This document shows, one piece after another, positions 7,510 through 16,004 of a DNA stretch of 64,000 bases (within the stretch, counting starts at the first letter, position 1; each line of letters begins with the position of its first letter). The position numbers and the translations under genes are program-made. The stretch lies in assembly GCA_044221315.1 (NCBI GenBank), contig JBGAPK010000004.1:124001-188000 (forward strand), read 5' to 3'. This DNA comes from JAFEBO01 sp044221315. GTDB taxonomy: Bacteria > Planctomycetota > Phycisphaerae > Phycisphaerales > UBA1924. Under the pieces are notes generated by a model. The model was not told where the DNA came from, did not search any database, and saw nothing but the letters and a program-made list of their open reading frames with translations.

Positions 7510-9639
7510 ATGACCGCCGACCTGTCCTATATCCGCAACTTCGGAATCTGCGCACACATCGACGCCGGTAAAACGACCGTGTCCGAACGCATCCTGTTCT
7601 ACACGGGCAAGAACTACAAGATGGGTGAGGTGCACGAGGGCACCGCGACCATGGACTTCCTGCAGGAAGAGCAGGAGCGTGGCATCACGATTCAGTCGGC
7701 CGCGACGACGTGCCCGTGGACCCGCAACGGCAAAGACTTCAAGCTGAACCTGATCGATACGCCCGGGCACGTGGACTTCACGATCGAAGTCGAGCGCTCG
7801 CTCCGCGTCCTGGACGGCGCCGTGGCCGTGTTTGACGGCAAGGAAGGCGTCGAGGCGCAGTCGGAGACGGTGTGGCGTCAGGCGGACCGGTACAAGGTGC
7901 CGCGTCTGTGCTTTGTGAACAAGATGGACAAACTCGGCGCGAGCTTTGACTTCTCCTACGAAACGATCAAGACGCGTCTGGGCGCGAACGCGCTGCCGCT
8001 TCAGTGTCCGATCGGGAACGGCAACGAGTTCCAGGGGATCATCGATCTTGTCGAGATGCGGGCCTACTACTTCGAGGGCGACCAGGGCGACAAGGTCACC
8101 GAGAAGGCGATCCCGGACGACCTGAAGGAATACGCCGACAAGTGGCGGCACGAACTGCTCGAGAAGGCGTCGGAATTGGACGACGACCTGATGCACAAGT
8201 ATCTGGAGAACCAGGTTCCCACGCAGGAAGAGATCCGCAAGGCGATCCGCAAGGGAACGGTTTCCCGCGCCGTGTATCCGGTGCTGTGCGGCGCCGCGCT
8301 CCGCAACATCGGCATCCAGCGTCTGCTCGACGCCGTCGTGGATTACCTCCCCTCGCCGACGGAGAAGCCGGAAGTCGAAGGCACCGATCCGCGCGACAAG
8401 AACGTGAAGTTGACCCGGCCACACGATCCCAAGGCGCCCTTCAGCGCCCTGGTGTTCAAGGTCGTGAGCGATATGCACGGCGACTTGACCTATATCCGCG
8501 TGTATTCGGGCACACTGACGAAGGGCACGCGCCTCCTGAACCCCGGAAACGGCAAGAAGGAAAACGCGAGCCGTATTTTCGAGATGCACGCGCAGAACCG
8601 CATCCCTCTCGAAGAGGTGACGGCGGGCAACATCGTGGCGGTGGTCGGCATCAAGGACTCGTACACCGGAGACACCCTGTGCGACGCGGACGAGCCGATC
8701 CTGCTCGAGCGCATGTTCTTCCCCGAGCCGGTGATCGCGATGAGCATCGAGCCCAAGACGACCGAGGACAAGCGTAAATTGTCTGAGGCGCTCGGCGTCA
8801 TCCGGCGCGAGGACCCGTCGTTCCGGTCGAATTACGACGAAGAGACGGGCGAAACCATCATCGCGGGCATGGGCGAACTGCACCTTGAGATCATCAAGAA
8901 CAAGCTCACCCGCGACATGAAGATCAATGTCGCCGTCGGCAAGCCGAAGGTTTCATACCGCGAGGCCATCACGAAGAAGGCCGAGTGGGTGCGCGGCAAG
9001 TTCGTCAAACAGACGGGCGGACGCGGTCAGTACGGCGACTGCTCGATCAACCTCGAGCCGTTCACGGCGGAACAGGCGGCCGCGGAGGAGATCGACTTCA
9101 CGGACAGCATCGCGGTCGTCAACGACGTCGTAGGCGGCGCCATCCCGAAGGAGTACATCCCCTCGGTCGAGTACGGCATCCGGCAGACGTGCAAGACGGG
9201 CGTCAAGTTCGGCTACCCGATGATCAACGTCAAGGCGACGATCGTCGATGGTTCGAGCCACGCCGTTGACTCGTCGCAGGTGGCGTTCGAGCAGGCGGGC
9301 CGTCTGGCAGTGATGGAGGCGACCGAGAAGGCGGGCCCCGTGCTGCTGGAGCCGATCATGAAGGTTGTGGTAACGGTGCCAACGGATTATCTGGGCAACG
9401 TGACGGGCGATATCTCGTCACGGCGCGGGATGATCATCGATACCGATGACCGCGGCGTGGTGAAGCTCGTGACGGCGGAAATCCCGCTCGACCAGTTGTT
9501 CGGCTACACGACGAGCCTTCGCGGCATGTCGCAGGGCCGAGCCAGCGCCACGATGGAGTTCCTCGAATACCGCCCGATGCCCCGAAGCCTGCAGGAAGCG
9601 GTGCTGGAGGCAGAAAAGGGCGGGAAGGGGAAGAAGTAA
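7510..9639 (+). CDS. fusA: translation elongation factor G
   Basis: A 709-aa GTPase that drives ribosome translocation. The G1 motif AHIDAGKTT, G3 DTPGHVDF and G4 NKMD are in the first 140 residues, followed by domain II, the RGQYGD motif of domain IV and the C-terminal fold ending in EFLEYRPMP. Length is normal for bacterial EF-G. It is monocistronic here, without the rpsL-rpsG-tuf neighbours seen in many bacteria, with its own 354-bp leader and a terminator at 9688. Planctomycetes often carry more than one EF-G; this sequence looks like a full-length canonical copy. Confidence 0.97.
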   Translation: MTADLSYIRNFGICAHIDAGKTTVSERILFYTGKNYKMGEVHEGTATMDFLQEEQERGITIQSAATTCPWTRNGKDFKLNLIDTPGHVDFTIEVERSLRVLDGAVAVFDGKEGVEAQSETVWRQADRYKVPRLCFVNKMDKLGASFDFSYETIKTRLGANALPLQCPIGNGNEFQGIIDLVEMRAYYFEGDQGDKVTEKAIPDDLKEYADKWRHELLEKASELDDDLMHKYLENQVPTQEEIRKAIRKGTVSRAVYPVLCGAALRNIGIQRLLDAVVDYLPSPTEKPEVEGTDPRDKNVKLTRPHDPKAPFSALVFKVVSDMHGDLTYIRVYSGTLTKGTRLLNPGNGKKENASRIFEMHAQNRIPLEEVTAGNIVAVVGIKDSYTGDTLCDADEPILLERMFFPEPVIAMSIEPKTTEDKRKLSEALGVIRREDPSFRSNYDEETGETIIAGMGELHLEIIKNKLTRDMKINVAVGKPKVSYREAITKKAEWVRGKFVKQTGGRGQYGDCSINLEPFTAEQAAAEEIDFTDSIAVVNDVVGGAIPKEYIPSVEYGIRQTCKTGVKFGYPMINVKATIVDGSSHAVDSSQVAFEQAGRLAVMEATEKAGPVLLEPIMKVVVTVPTDYLGNVTGDISSRRGMIIDTDDRGVVKLVTAEIPLDQLFGYTTSLRGMSQGRASATMEFLEYRPMPRSLQEAVLEAEKGGKGKK

Positions 9640-9687
9640 GCAGCAAACGGCCGGCAGCTTTCGGCTATCAGCCAGTAAATGACACTG

Positions 9688-9722
9688 AAGGCCTCAGCAA
9701 CGCGGGGGCCTTTTCTTTTTTT
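9688..9722 (+). terminator. rho-independent terminator of fusA
   Basis: AAGGCCTC pairs with GGGGGCCTT across a short loop and is followed by TTTTCTTTTTTT. It lies 49 bp after the fusA stop. Confidence 0.8.
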
Positions 9723-9759
9723 AGTGCTCCCGGCTGGGCGGCGGCCCGCGACAATCCGG

Positions 9760-10647
9760 TCACCGAACCGGGCCGGCCACGATCAGGACGGAACTGGGGG
9801 AATCGCAGAGGGCGCGTTCGGCGGTGGATCCGATGACGAGATCGTGGAGTGTTGAATGCCCGCGCCTGCCTAGAACGATCAGATCGATCGCGTGGGCTTT
9901 CGCGAACCGAGCGATCTCGCGTCCGTGCGATGCGGACTCTGCGACGTGCAGAGCGGGCTTCGGGGGCGGAATAAATGAGCAGAAGTCCTCGAGCTGCTTG
10001 CGAGCGCGGGTTTCGAAGTCGGTGACCGCCTCGACCCATTGACCGACGATGGAAGTCAGGAATGGGAAGACCGCGGTCGGCCCGTTGTAGACGTGAAGGA
10101 CGTTGAGGGCGGCTCCCTCGGCGGCCGCTCTCTCGGCCGCGCGTCGTAGCGCGAGCCTGGAATCTTCCGAGAAGTCCACGCACGCGAGGACCTGCTTGAA
10201 CGAATCCTTCTGAGTGTCGCGGACCACCAGCACGTCGCACGTTGCTTCGCGAACGCACCCCGTGGCCACCGTTCCGATCCCGACGTCCGGCCGCTTCTCG
10301 CCGAAGGCTCCGAGCACAAGCAGATCCGCCTTCGCGGCGGCGGCGTGCTGGAGAAGGCCGACGACTCGGTTATTGATCTCAACCTGAAACTCGGCTTCGC
10401 CGCCGATGTCGTTGGCGGACTCGAACGAAGCCCAAGCCCTGCTGGCATCGGCCATCAGGCCCGCGCGGATCGACGCCTGCACCGGAGACACATCGCGCTC
10501 CATCTGAACGACGACGTTGGTATCCACCACGTGCAGGGCCTGCAGTTTCGCGCCGGACGAGGAGGCAATCCTCCGGGCGTGGCGCAATGCGGCGGCCGAG
10601 CACGCTGAAAAATCGATTCCGACCAGCACGGAGCGGTACTGCGACAT
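9760..10647 (-). CDS. tandem universal stress protein (two UspA domains)
   Basis: A 295-aa cytoplasmic protein made of two UspA folds. The first begins with SVLVGIDFSACS and the second with QVLACVDFSEDS. The second domain has a canonical nucleotide-binding pattern, GRRGHS followed by IGSTAERAL; the equivalent stretch in the first (GAFGEKRP, IGTVATGCV) is less conserved, so only one site may bind ATP. The ATG at 10647 is preceded by GGAGGTGACC, a strong ribosome binding site. An ATG further upstream at 10719 is in frame but has no such support. UspA proteins are linked to stress survival; the trigger here is unknown. Confidence 0.9.
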   Translation of the reverse strand: MSQYRSVLVGIDFSACSAAALRHARRIASSSGAKLQALHVVDTNVVVQMERDVSPVQASIRAGLMADASRAWASFESANDIGGEAEFQVEINNRVVGLLQHAAAAKADLLVLGAFGEKRPDVGIGTVATGCVREATCDVLVVRDTQKDSFKQVLACVDFSEDSRLALRRAAERAAAEGAALNVLHVYNGPTAVFPFLTSIVGQWVEAVTDFETRARKQLEDFCSFIPPPKPALHVAESASHGREIARFAKAHAIDLIVLGRRGHSTLHDLVIGSTAERALCDSPSSVLIVAGPVR

Positions 10648-10818
10648 GGTCACCTCCGCGGGTTCGCCGCCCGTCGTGCACGCGGCAACATCCCATATGT
10701 CATTCTCGCAATCCCTCACGCGTAGTCTATGCGGAAATATCCCCTATTCGGGTGAGAAGGTTCGGTGCGCCATTCGGAGCGGAAGACCTGCATCGCGCGC
10801 GTGTGCCCGGTATGGGGG

Positions 10819-11610
10819 TCAGCCTTTTACCAGGACCCGAAGCGCTTCCAGAGCCTTTGCGAGTGCGCCCGGGGGCGGATTGCCCGTGCGATGATTCTCC
10901 GGAAGCGCGGCGCGTGCGGCGGCGGCGCTCTCGAAGCCGGCGCCTTCCTTCAGGCCGGTTGCAATCCACTCGTCGAGGAGCGGGTCGAGACTGCTGACGA
11001 CCTGAGCAGGGGAGACGCCGATGGTTCGGCTGTCGAGTCCGGTCAGGCAGCGGAAGAGGAGTTCGACGACGCTTCGGACTTCGGCCCGGATTTCTTCCTC
11101 GCGGGCGGTGCGGGCGTCGGGAAGACCTCTCGAGAGGAGTCGGGCGAGGCCGAACTGCTCGATTTGAACCCGGCCCTGGCGGTCGATGAGAATCTGCCGG
11201 GGGTCGATCGGTCCGTTGTAGAGGCGCTGACCGTGGGCGTCATCGAGCGCGTGGAGGATGTGATCGGCGGCGGACTCGATTTCTTCGGGAGAGAGGCGCC
11301 CGCCCCGGGCGGTGACGAGGCTTTCAAGGTTGACCAAGCCGGAGGCATGCCCGAAATAGGGGGTGATGAGCACAGGAATCCCATCATCGAGGACGGCCTG
11401 GTCCTCAACGGGCGCGATATGGGTAATGCGGATAGGGGCGAGCGCTGAGATGGCGGCTTCAACAGGAAGCGATGTGTTCTTCGCGTCGAGGAGGTGGGCC
11501 ACGTGGGGAGACTGATTCTGGATGTGCTTGAGCAGCAGCCGCCGCGCGGCGGCGCCGAGCTCGATCTCCCGCACCGTCCGGTAGGTTGAAGAAAGCAGCG
11601 GAGCGGACAT
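10819..11610 (-). CDS. degenerate protein-kinase-like protein (likely pseudokinase)
   Basis: A 263-aa protein in which the hinge and C-lobe of a Hanks-type kinase can be traced. LITPYFGHASGLVNLESLV is hinge-like, an alpha-E-like helix ends in LDDAHG, and PIDPRQILIDRQGRVQIEQFGLARLL sits where a catalytic loop and DFG motif would be. The HRD-equivalent position reads YNG (131-133), DFG reads QFG (152-154), and no glycine loop or VAIK lysine is visible. Catalysis is therefore unlikely. The start at 11610 (MSAPLL) is chosen; the longer frame upstream reads through non-coding sequence. It might be a regulatory or scaffold protein. Confidence 0.6.
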   Translation of the reverse strand: MSAPLLSSTYRTVREIELGAAARRLLLKHIQNQSPHVAHLLDAKNTSLPVEAAISALAPIRITHIAPVEDQAVLDDGIPVLITPYFGHASGLVNLESLVTARGGRLSPEEIESAADHILHALDDAHGQRLYNGPIDPRQILIDRQGRVQIEQFGLARLLSRGLPDARTAREEEIRAEVRSVVELLFRCLTGLDSRTIGVSPAQVVSSLDPLLDEWIATGLKEGAGFESAAAARAALPENHRTGNPPPGALAKALEALRVLVKG

Positions 11611-11874
11611 CCGGGGATCGTATGGGGTGATCGAATCGGTGCCGCGGGAGTCTTCAACCCACCGATTTGAGTAGTTTGCGACGCCACGAAACCGTAACCG
11701 TGCGGCGTGGCCGGATTGTGCGGCAGGAACTGTGTCGCGCACGATACATTTTTTGAAATGGACGGCTCGGAGAGCCGTTTGACTCCCGGAAGCGGCGGGC
11801 CGTGCGGACCTGCCGAGGGTTCCGCGGCAGGAGGCCGAGCTGGCAAGGCCGGCAGAACACTTGGAGGTTTGAAG

Positions 11875-12069
11875 ATGAGTTCGATCAAGGCACTGTTGAT
11901 GGTCCTTCCGGTAATGGCGGTTGCTTCGTTGGTGAATGCCGCGCCGATCTCGGGCGGGACTACGTCTTCGAATGGCGGCGCGTCGGCTCAGGCCGATCCG
12001 GCCACCCCCAAGAAGCACAAGAAACATAAGAAACACAAGAAGCACAAGAATCCGAGCAACGCGGCCTAA
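11875..12069 (+). CDS. small secreted protein with Lys/His repeat tail
   Basis: A 64-aa protein with a clear Sec signal peptide (residues 1-22, ending in VNAA), a Gly/Ser/Thr-rich linker and a C-terminal repeat of KKH units (KKHKKHKKHKKHK, 46-58). GGAGG lies ten bases before the ATG and a strong terminator follows, so it looks like a real monocistronic gene. The tail is highly basic and could bind metal, nucleic acid or acidic polymers. No named family was recognised. Confidence 0.65.
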   Translation: MSSIKALLMVLPVMAVASLVNAAPISGGTTSSNGGASAQADPATPKKHKKHKKHKKHKNPSNAA

Positions 12070-12106
12070 GGAGGCCGTCGCACGGCATGAGTAGAGAGAA
12101 AAAGCA

Positions 12107-12136
12107 AGCCCCGCGCGAGCGGGGCTGTTTGTTTTT
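12107..12136 (+). terminator. rho-independent terminator after the Lys/His-rich gene
   Basis: AGCCCCGC, loop GCGA, GCGGGGCT, then GTTTGTTTTT. A perfect 8-bp stem 37 bp after the stop codon. Confidence 0.88.
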
Positions 12137-12290
12137 GGGGTATGGAGTCGGCTGTGGCAGCAACAACCCGGCACGCCGGTTCGGTCCTCCCGTCTAGCTC
12201 GTATCATTTACAGTTGGTTCTTGTACGAGTGCCGGGAAACGGGCGTGACGAGATCGCACCTCGTAGGACCGGACCAGACGGAGACATGAC

Positions 12291-13553
12291 ATGACCACCC
12301 TCTCGCCCGCCGTGAAGCCCAGCAAAGTGAACGACCCGCTGCAACTGATCGATGTCGATCACGTCCAGTTCTATGTGGGGAACGCCAAGCAGGCGGCGTT
12401 CTTTTATGCCCACTGCTTCGGTTTCCAGATCGAGCAGGTGTGCGACCTGACGACCGGCAACCGCGACGCGGCGCACTATCTCCTGACGCAGGGCAATATC
12501 CGCTTCATTCTGACGAGCCCGCTCTCGGCGGAGCACCACGCCGCGATGGAGATCGCGATGTACGGCGACGGCGTCAAGGACGTGGCTTTCAACGTCTTCG
12601 ATGCGGAAAAGGCGTACGAGCGGGCCGTGAAGAACGGCGCGACGAGCGCCTACGAACCGCGGGTCTACAAGGACGATCGCGGCACGGTGACGATGGCGGG
12701 GATCCGGACGTACGGGCGGGTGTGTCACACATTCGTGAGCCGCACGGGCGAGTACGACCTGACCAAGGTGAAGCAGGGCGGGCTCTTCATGCCCCGGTTC
12801 AAGAGGATTGATGGCGGGGTGTGCGATCCAGCGGCGGGCGCGACGGGCTGCGGGCCGCAGAGCGGCGTTGGAAGCTCGATCCTGGCGATCAACGAGCACA
12901 ACAAGAAGAACCCGTGCGGGTTGAAGTACGTGGACCATCTGGTCGGAAACGTCGAACTCGGCAAGATGAACTACTGGGTGAAGTGGTACGAGGATGTGCT
13001 CGAGTTCAAGATGTTCAAGCACTTTGATGATGCGGATATCTCGACCGAGTTCTCGGCGCTGATGAGCAAGGTGATGGCGAGCGGGAATCACCTGATCAAG
13101 ATGCCGATCAACGAGCCCGCGGCGGGCAAGAAGAAGAGCCAGGTGCAGGAATATCTGGATTGGCACTGCAACACGCCGGGCGTGCAGCATCTGGCGCTGC
13201 GGACGGATGATGAACTGCATTCGATCGCGGCGCTTCGGGCACGCGGCGTGGACTTTCTGTTGCTGCCCGAGGCGTATTACGACAAGGTCTGGGACCGCGT
13301 CAACGGGATGCTCAAACAGCACGGACACTCGGCGGTGAAGGAAGACCACAAGAAGATCCGGGATCTTGGCATTCTGGTGGATGCGGATGACGAGGGATAT
13401 CTGCTGCAGCTCTTCACCAAGCCGCTGCAGGACCGGCCGACGTTGTTCTTCGAGATCATCTGTCGGCGCGGGAGCCAGTCGTTTGGCAAGGGGAATTTCA
13501 AGGCTCTGTTCGAGGCGCTGGAATTGGAACAGGAGCGGCGGGGGAATCTGTGA
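12291..13553 (+). CDS. hppD: 4-hydroxyphenylpyruvate dioxygenase
   Basis: A 420-aa non-heme iron dioxygenase that turns 4-hydroxyphenylpyruvate into homogentisate in tyrosine breakdown. Two vicinal-oxygen-chelate halves are visible: DVDHVQFYVGN near the N-terminus and KYVDHLVGN in the middle. The iron ligands fit His in VDHLVGN, His in GVQHLALRT and Glu in LFFEIICRRG. The C-terminal GKGNFKALFEALE helix is typical. It is slightly longer than most bacterial HPPDs because of loops in the middle. The next gene, also an iron-dependent oxygenase by family, overlaps its stop by 4 bp. Confidence 0.95.
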   Translation: MTTLSPAVKPSKVNDPLQLIDVDHVQFYVGNAKQAAFFYAHCFGFQIEQVCDLTTGNRDAAHYLLTQGNIRFILTSPLSAEHHAAMEIAMYGDGVKDVAFNVFDAEKAYERAVKNGATSAYEPRVYKDDRGTVTMAGIRTYGRVCHTFVSRTGEYDLTKVKQGGLFMPRFKRIDGGVCDPAAGATGCGPQSGVGSSILAINEHNKKNPCGLKYVDHLVGNVELGKMNYWVKWYEDVLEFKMFKHFDDADISTEFSALMSKVMASGNHLIKMPINEPAAGKKKSQVQEYLDWHCNTPGVQHLALRTDDELHSIAALRARGVDFLLLPEAYYDKVWDRVNGMLKQHGHSAVKEDHKKIRDLGILVDADDEGYLLQLFTKPLQDRPTLFFEIICRRGSQSFGKGNFKALFEALELEQERRGNL

Positions 13554-14272
13554 ACGAACAACAACGGGCCAGCGACGTGCACGTCGATGCCGAGTCGCTG
13601 GAGTCCATTCGCAAGCAGGTGCTTGCGGACGGCTTCGCCATCGTTCCGCCTCGTCCCATGCCCTTGCCCGAACTCCGTGCGGAGTGTGATGCGATTCTCG
13701 CCGCCGAGCGGGCCGGAGCTCGTCGCGCTCTCGACCGTTCGCCGGCGCTTCGCCGATTCGTCTCCGACGCAGCGATCGATGAGCTGGCAACTGCTGTCCT
13801 AGGACGATCGACGTTCGTTGCAAGATCCATCATCTTCGACAAGAACCCCGACGCCAACTGGGACGTGCCTTGGCATCAGGACACCACCATCGCGGTCCGC
13901 GAACGTTTCGAAGTTGCCGGCTTCGGACCTTGGTCGACTAAGGCCGGCGTGCCGCACGTCCGCCCGCCTGCAGGTGTGCTTTCTCGCATGATCACGGTGC
14001 GGCTGCACCTCGATGACTGCCCCGCCGACAATGGTGCGCTGTGGGTCGTGCCCGGTTCTCACCATGACTTCGTTCCCGACTCCGAGATCGACAAAGATCG
14101 GTGCGACGAGTCCGCGATTGTCTGCGAGTGCCCCGCTGGTGCGATGTTGCTGATGCGACCGTTGATGCTGCACGCGTCCCGGAAGTCATCACGCCCCTCG
14201 CACAGGCGCGTGCTTCATCTCGAGTTCGCGGCCGACCCACTTCCCGGCGGTCTTGAGTGGGCGAAGCTGTAG
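13550..14272 (+). CDS. phytanoyl-CoA dioxygenase (PhyH) family protein
   Basis: A 240-aa Fe(II)/2-oxoglutarate dioxygenase-like protein. WHQDTTIAV supplies the HxD iron-binding pair, and RPLMLHASRKSS followed by HRRVLHLEF supplies the distal His and the Arg expected to hold 2-oxoglutarate. It begins with GTG overlapping the hppD stop (GTGA), so the two are probably translated together. The substrate is unknown; PhyH relatives act on lipids, small acids and natural products. Co-location with hppD hints at an aromatic-compound role, but that is inference. Confidence 0.82.
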   Translation: MNEQQRASDVHVDAESLESIRKQVLADGFAIVPPRPMPLPELRAECDAILAAERAGARRALDRSPALRRFVSDAAIDELATAVLGRSTFVARSIIFDKNPDANWDVPWHQDTTIAVRERFEVAGFGPWSTKAGVPHVRPPAGVLSRMITVRLHLDDCPADNGALWVVPGSHHDFVPDSEIDKDRCDESAIVCECPAGAMLLMRPLMLHASRKSSRPSHRRVLHLEFAADPLPGGLEWAKL

Positions 14273-14291
14273 CCCGAAAACAACGCCTGGA

Positions 14292-14361
14292 GCCGCGAAG
14301 CGGCGCCCGTTCCAAGCCCCGGGCGTGAGCCCCGGGCTTGGAACGGGCGGCCCTTCGGGCC
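14292..14361. repeat. run of three intergenic hairpins
   Basis: Three stem-loops follow each other: GCCGC-GAA-GCGGC (14292-14304); a 20-bp stem with one mismatch, arms 14304-14323 and 14330-14349, loop CGTGAG; and GGCCC-TTC-GGGCC (14349-14361). The central long stem looks like a REP-type palindromic repeat. It lies just after the PhyH-like gene and could also act as a transcript end. Confidence 0.7.
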
Positions 14362-14432
14362 TTGGGGCCTTCTCGACCGTTTGCCTTTGGCCGTTGTGCC
14401 GTTGGGCCGTTCGCCACATTGAATCGAACCTG

Positions 14433-14660
14433 CCGATTCACTGCCGCCATCGCTCGCTCCGCGTACCGCTGCCCCGCCGTCGTCCCCAGCGGGAACGCCG
14501 CGTCGATCCGCTTCAATTCCTGGGCACTCAGCCGCACGGCCGCCGCGCTGAGGTTCTCATCGAGATACTTCGCTCGCTTCGTCCGCGGGATCGGCACGAT
14601 GTCGCTTCCCTGCGCCATCGTCCACGCGATCGCGAGCTGGCTCGGCGTTGCGGAATCAAT
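14433..14660 (-). pseudogene. C-terminal remnant of an aldo/keto reductase
   Basis: On the minus strand, translation gives ATPSQLAIAWTMAQG, DIVPIPRTKRAKYLDENL and LSAQELKRIDAAFP, the C-terminal third of an NADPH-dependent aldo/keto reductase. The usual IPGTKR reads IPRTKR. The upstream two thirds of the gene, including the catalytic Tyr, are gone; the mtnN stop codon overlaps the break point. There is also no stop codon at the expected end, so the frame runs on into the hairpin cluster. It is a gene relic left by a deletion or rearrangement. Confidence 0.75.
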
Positions 14661-15414
14661 CGCTCGCCGTGGCAAGCGTCCTGCGAACGATCCCGAGCCC
14701 ATACACACTCGCGGCCTCGGTGATGAACCTGCCGAAATCGCGAGCCGCTTGGTCGTTGGCGCTGTCGGAGATGACGCGCACCACGCCCAGCGGCACGCCC
14801 TGTTCGTAGCACACCTGCGCCACGGCGGCTCCCTCCATCTCCACACAGATGGCGCTTGGCACCCGTCTACGGAGCCCGGCACGCTCGGCATCGGTCGAGA
14901 CGAACCGGTCACCGCTCGCGATATCTCCGATCACCACCCGCGGCGTCCGCAGGCCAAGCTCCTTGCGGATGTGTTGCGGCACCTGGCGCTCGAAATCTTC
15001 CCGCGCGAACACCTCCGAACCCGTATGCAGACGCGCCGAGAGCGTCCGGTCGGCGCCGATCGACGACACTCCCAGCAGCGGTATCTCCAGCGGCGGGAAG
15101 ATGGGAGACGCGTCCATGTCGTGCTGCCAGAGACGATGCGCCACGACGACATCACCGATCCGCAGCGAAGGATCGAGGGCGCCGGCGACGCCCGTGAAAA
15201 TGATGGAGGAGACGCGGTGGATATCGATGAGGTGCTGGGCGGTTGCCGCGGCGGCGACCTTGCCCATGCGGCTGAAGACCACAACGACGCGCCGCCCCAT
15301 CAGATCGCCCGTGTAGTATGTCCGGCCGCCGTGTACATGCTCGGCCTCACGCGTCAACACGCGGGCGAGCAGGTGGGCCTCTTCGGGCATGGCGCTCATG
15401 AGGCCGATGGTCAT
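14656..15414 (-). CDS. mtnN: 5'-methylthioadenosine/S-adenosylhomocysteine nucleosidase family protein
   Basis: A 252-aa phosphorylase-fold protein expected to cleave adenine from MTA and SAH. The N-terminal MTIGLMSAMPEEAHLL, the core IIFTGVAGALDP and the catalytic region VEMEGAAVAQV followed by VRVISDSAND, with the conserved Glu and Asp, match the MtnN/Pfs family. The start at 15414 overlaps the stop of the upstream cupin gene (ATGA). Adjacency to a cupin gene is not informative about the pathway. The family call is firm; the exact nucleoside preference is inferred. Confidence 0.88.
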   Translation of the reverse strand: MTIGLMSAMPEEAHLLARVLTREAEHVHGGRTYYTGDLMGRRVVVVFSRMGKVAAAATAQHLIDIHRVSSIIFTGVAGALDPSLRIGDVVVAHRLWQHDMDASPIFPPLEIPLLGVSSIGADRTLSARLHTGSEVFAREDFERQVPQHIRKELGLRTPRVVIGDIASGDRFVSTDAERAGLRRRVPSAICVEMEGAAVAQVCYEQGVPLGVVRVISDSANDQAARDFGRFITEAASVYGLGIVRRTLATASD

Positions 15415-15971
15415 GCGCTTCCCGCCGGGGTGAGCGCGAGAATGAGGTCGCCGGCGCCGGGGCACAGGGCGAGAAGATCGTCGCGAGTCCCGAGTCGAAA
15501 ATCGGCCCAGTCAAAGCCGGGCGCGACTGTGCAGCCCAACAGCGACCAGCCGGAATTCACATCGCCCGGTGCGATCCGGCAACCCTGCCACACGCCGTGC
15601 GGCACGACGACCTGGGGACGATCGCCGGACTCAAGGTCGGGCCCGATACGGACGATTCGATGAGAGCCATCGGGCCGGATATGCAACTGCTCGACGGTAT
15701 CTCCAAGGTAATGGTGGAAGACTTCATCGCTCTGCACGATGTGCATCAGCGACGGAGACTCAGGAGTGAGAAGGAAGTAGATCTGTGTGCTGTGCGAGCG
15801 GGGGCGGGGAACGCCGCGCTCGTGATAACGGTGATCGAGAGCGCCGGAGGGGATCTCTCCGGAGGCGCGGAACGTCTCACGGAAGTGGCCGCCCTCTCCG
15901 GGGAGGGGTTTTAAGTCGAGCAGTTCGATGATCCGCCGTGCGGAGATGGACGGAGGTTGAGGGCCGGGCAT
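15411..15971 (-). CDS. cupin superfamily protein (DUF985 type)
   Basis: A 186-aa single-domain cupin. ARRIIELLDLKPLPGEGGHFRETF at the start and STQIYFLLTPE, HHYLGDTVEQLHI and LLGCTVAPGFDWADFRLG further on are the hallmarks of the Cupin_5/DUF985 family. Members bind sugars or nucleotide sugars in some structures, but no reaction is settled. It overlaps the mtnN start by 4 bp, so the two form a small operon. Confidence 0.85.
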   Translation of the reverse strand: MPGPQPPSISARRIIELLDLKPLPGEGGHFRETFRASGEIPSGALDHRYHERGVPRPRSHSTQIYFLLTPESPSLMHIVQSDEVFHHYLGDTVEQLHIRPDGSHRIVRIGPDLESGDRPQVVVPHGVWQGCRIAPGDVNSGWSLLGCTVAPGFDWADFRLGTRDDLLALCPGAGDLILALTPAGSA

Positions 15972-16004
15972 GCGTTCAGCCTAGCTCCCCGGGCGCACTC
16001 CCGC

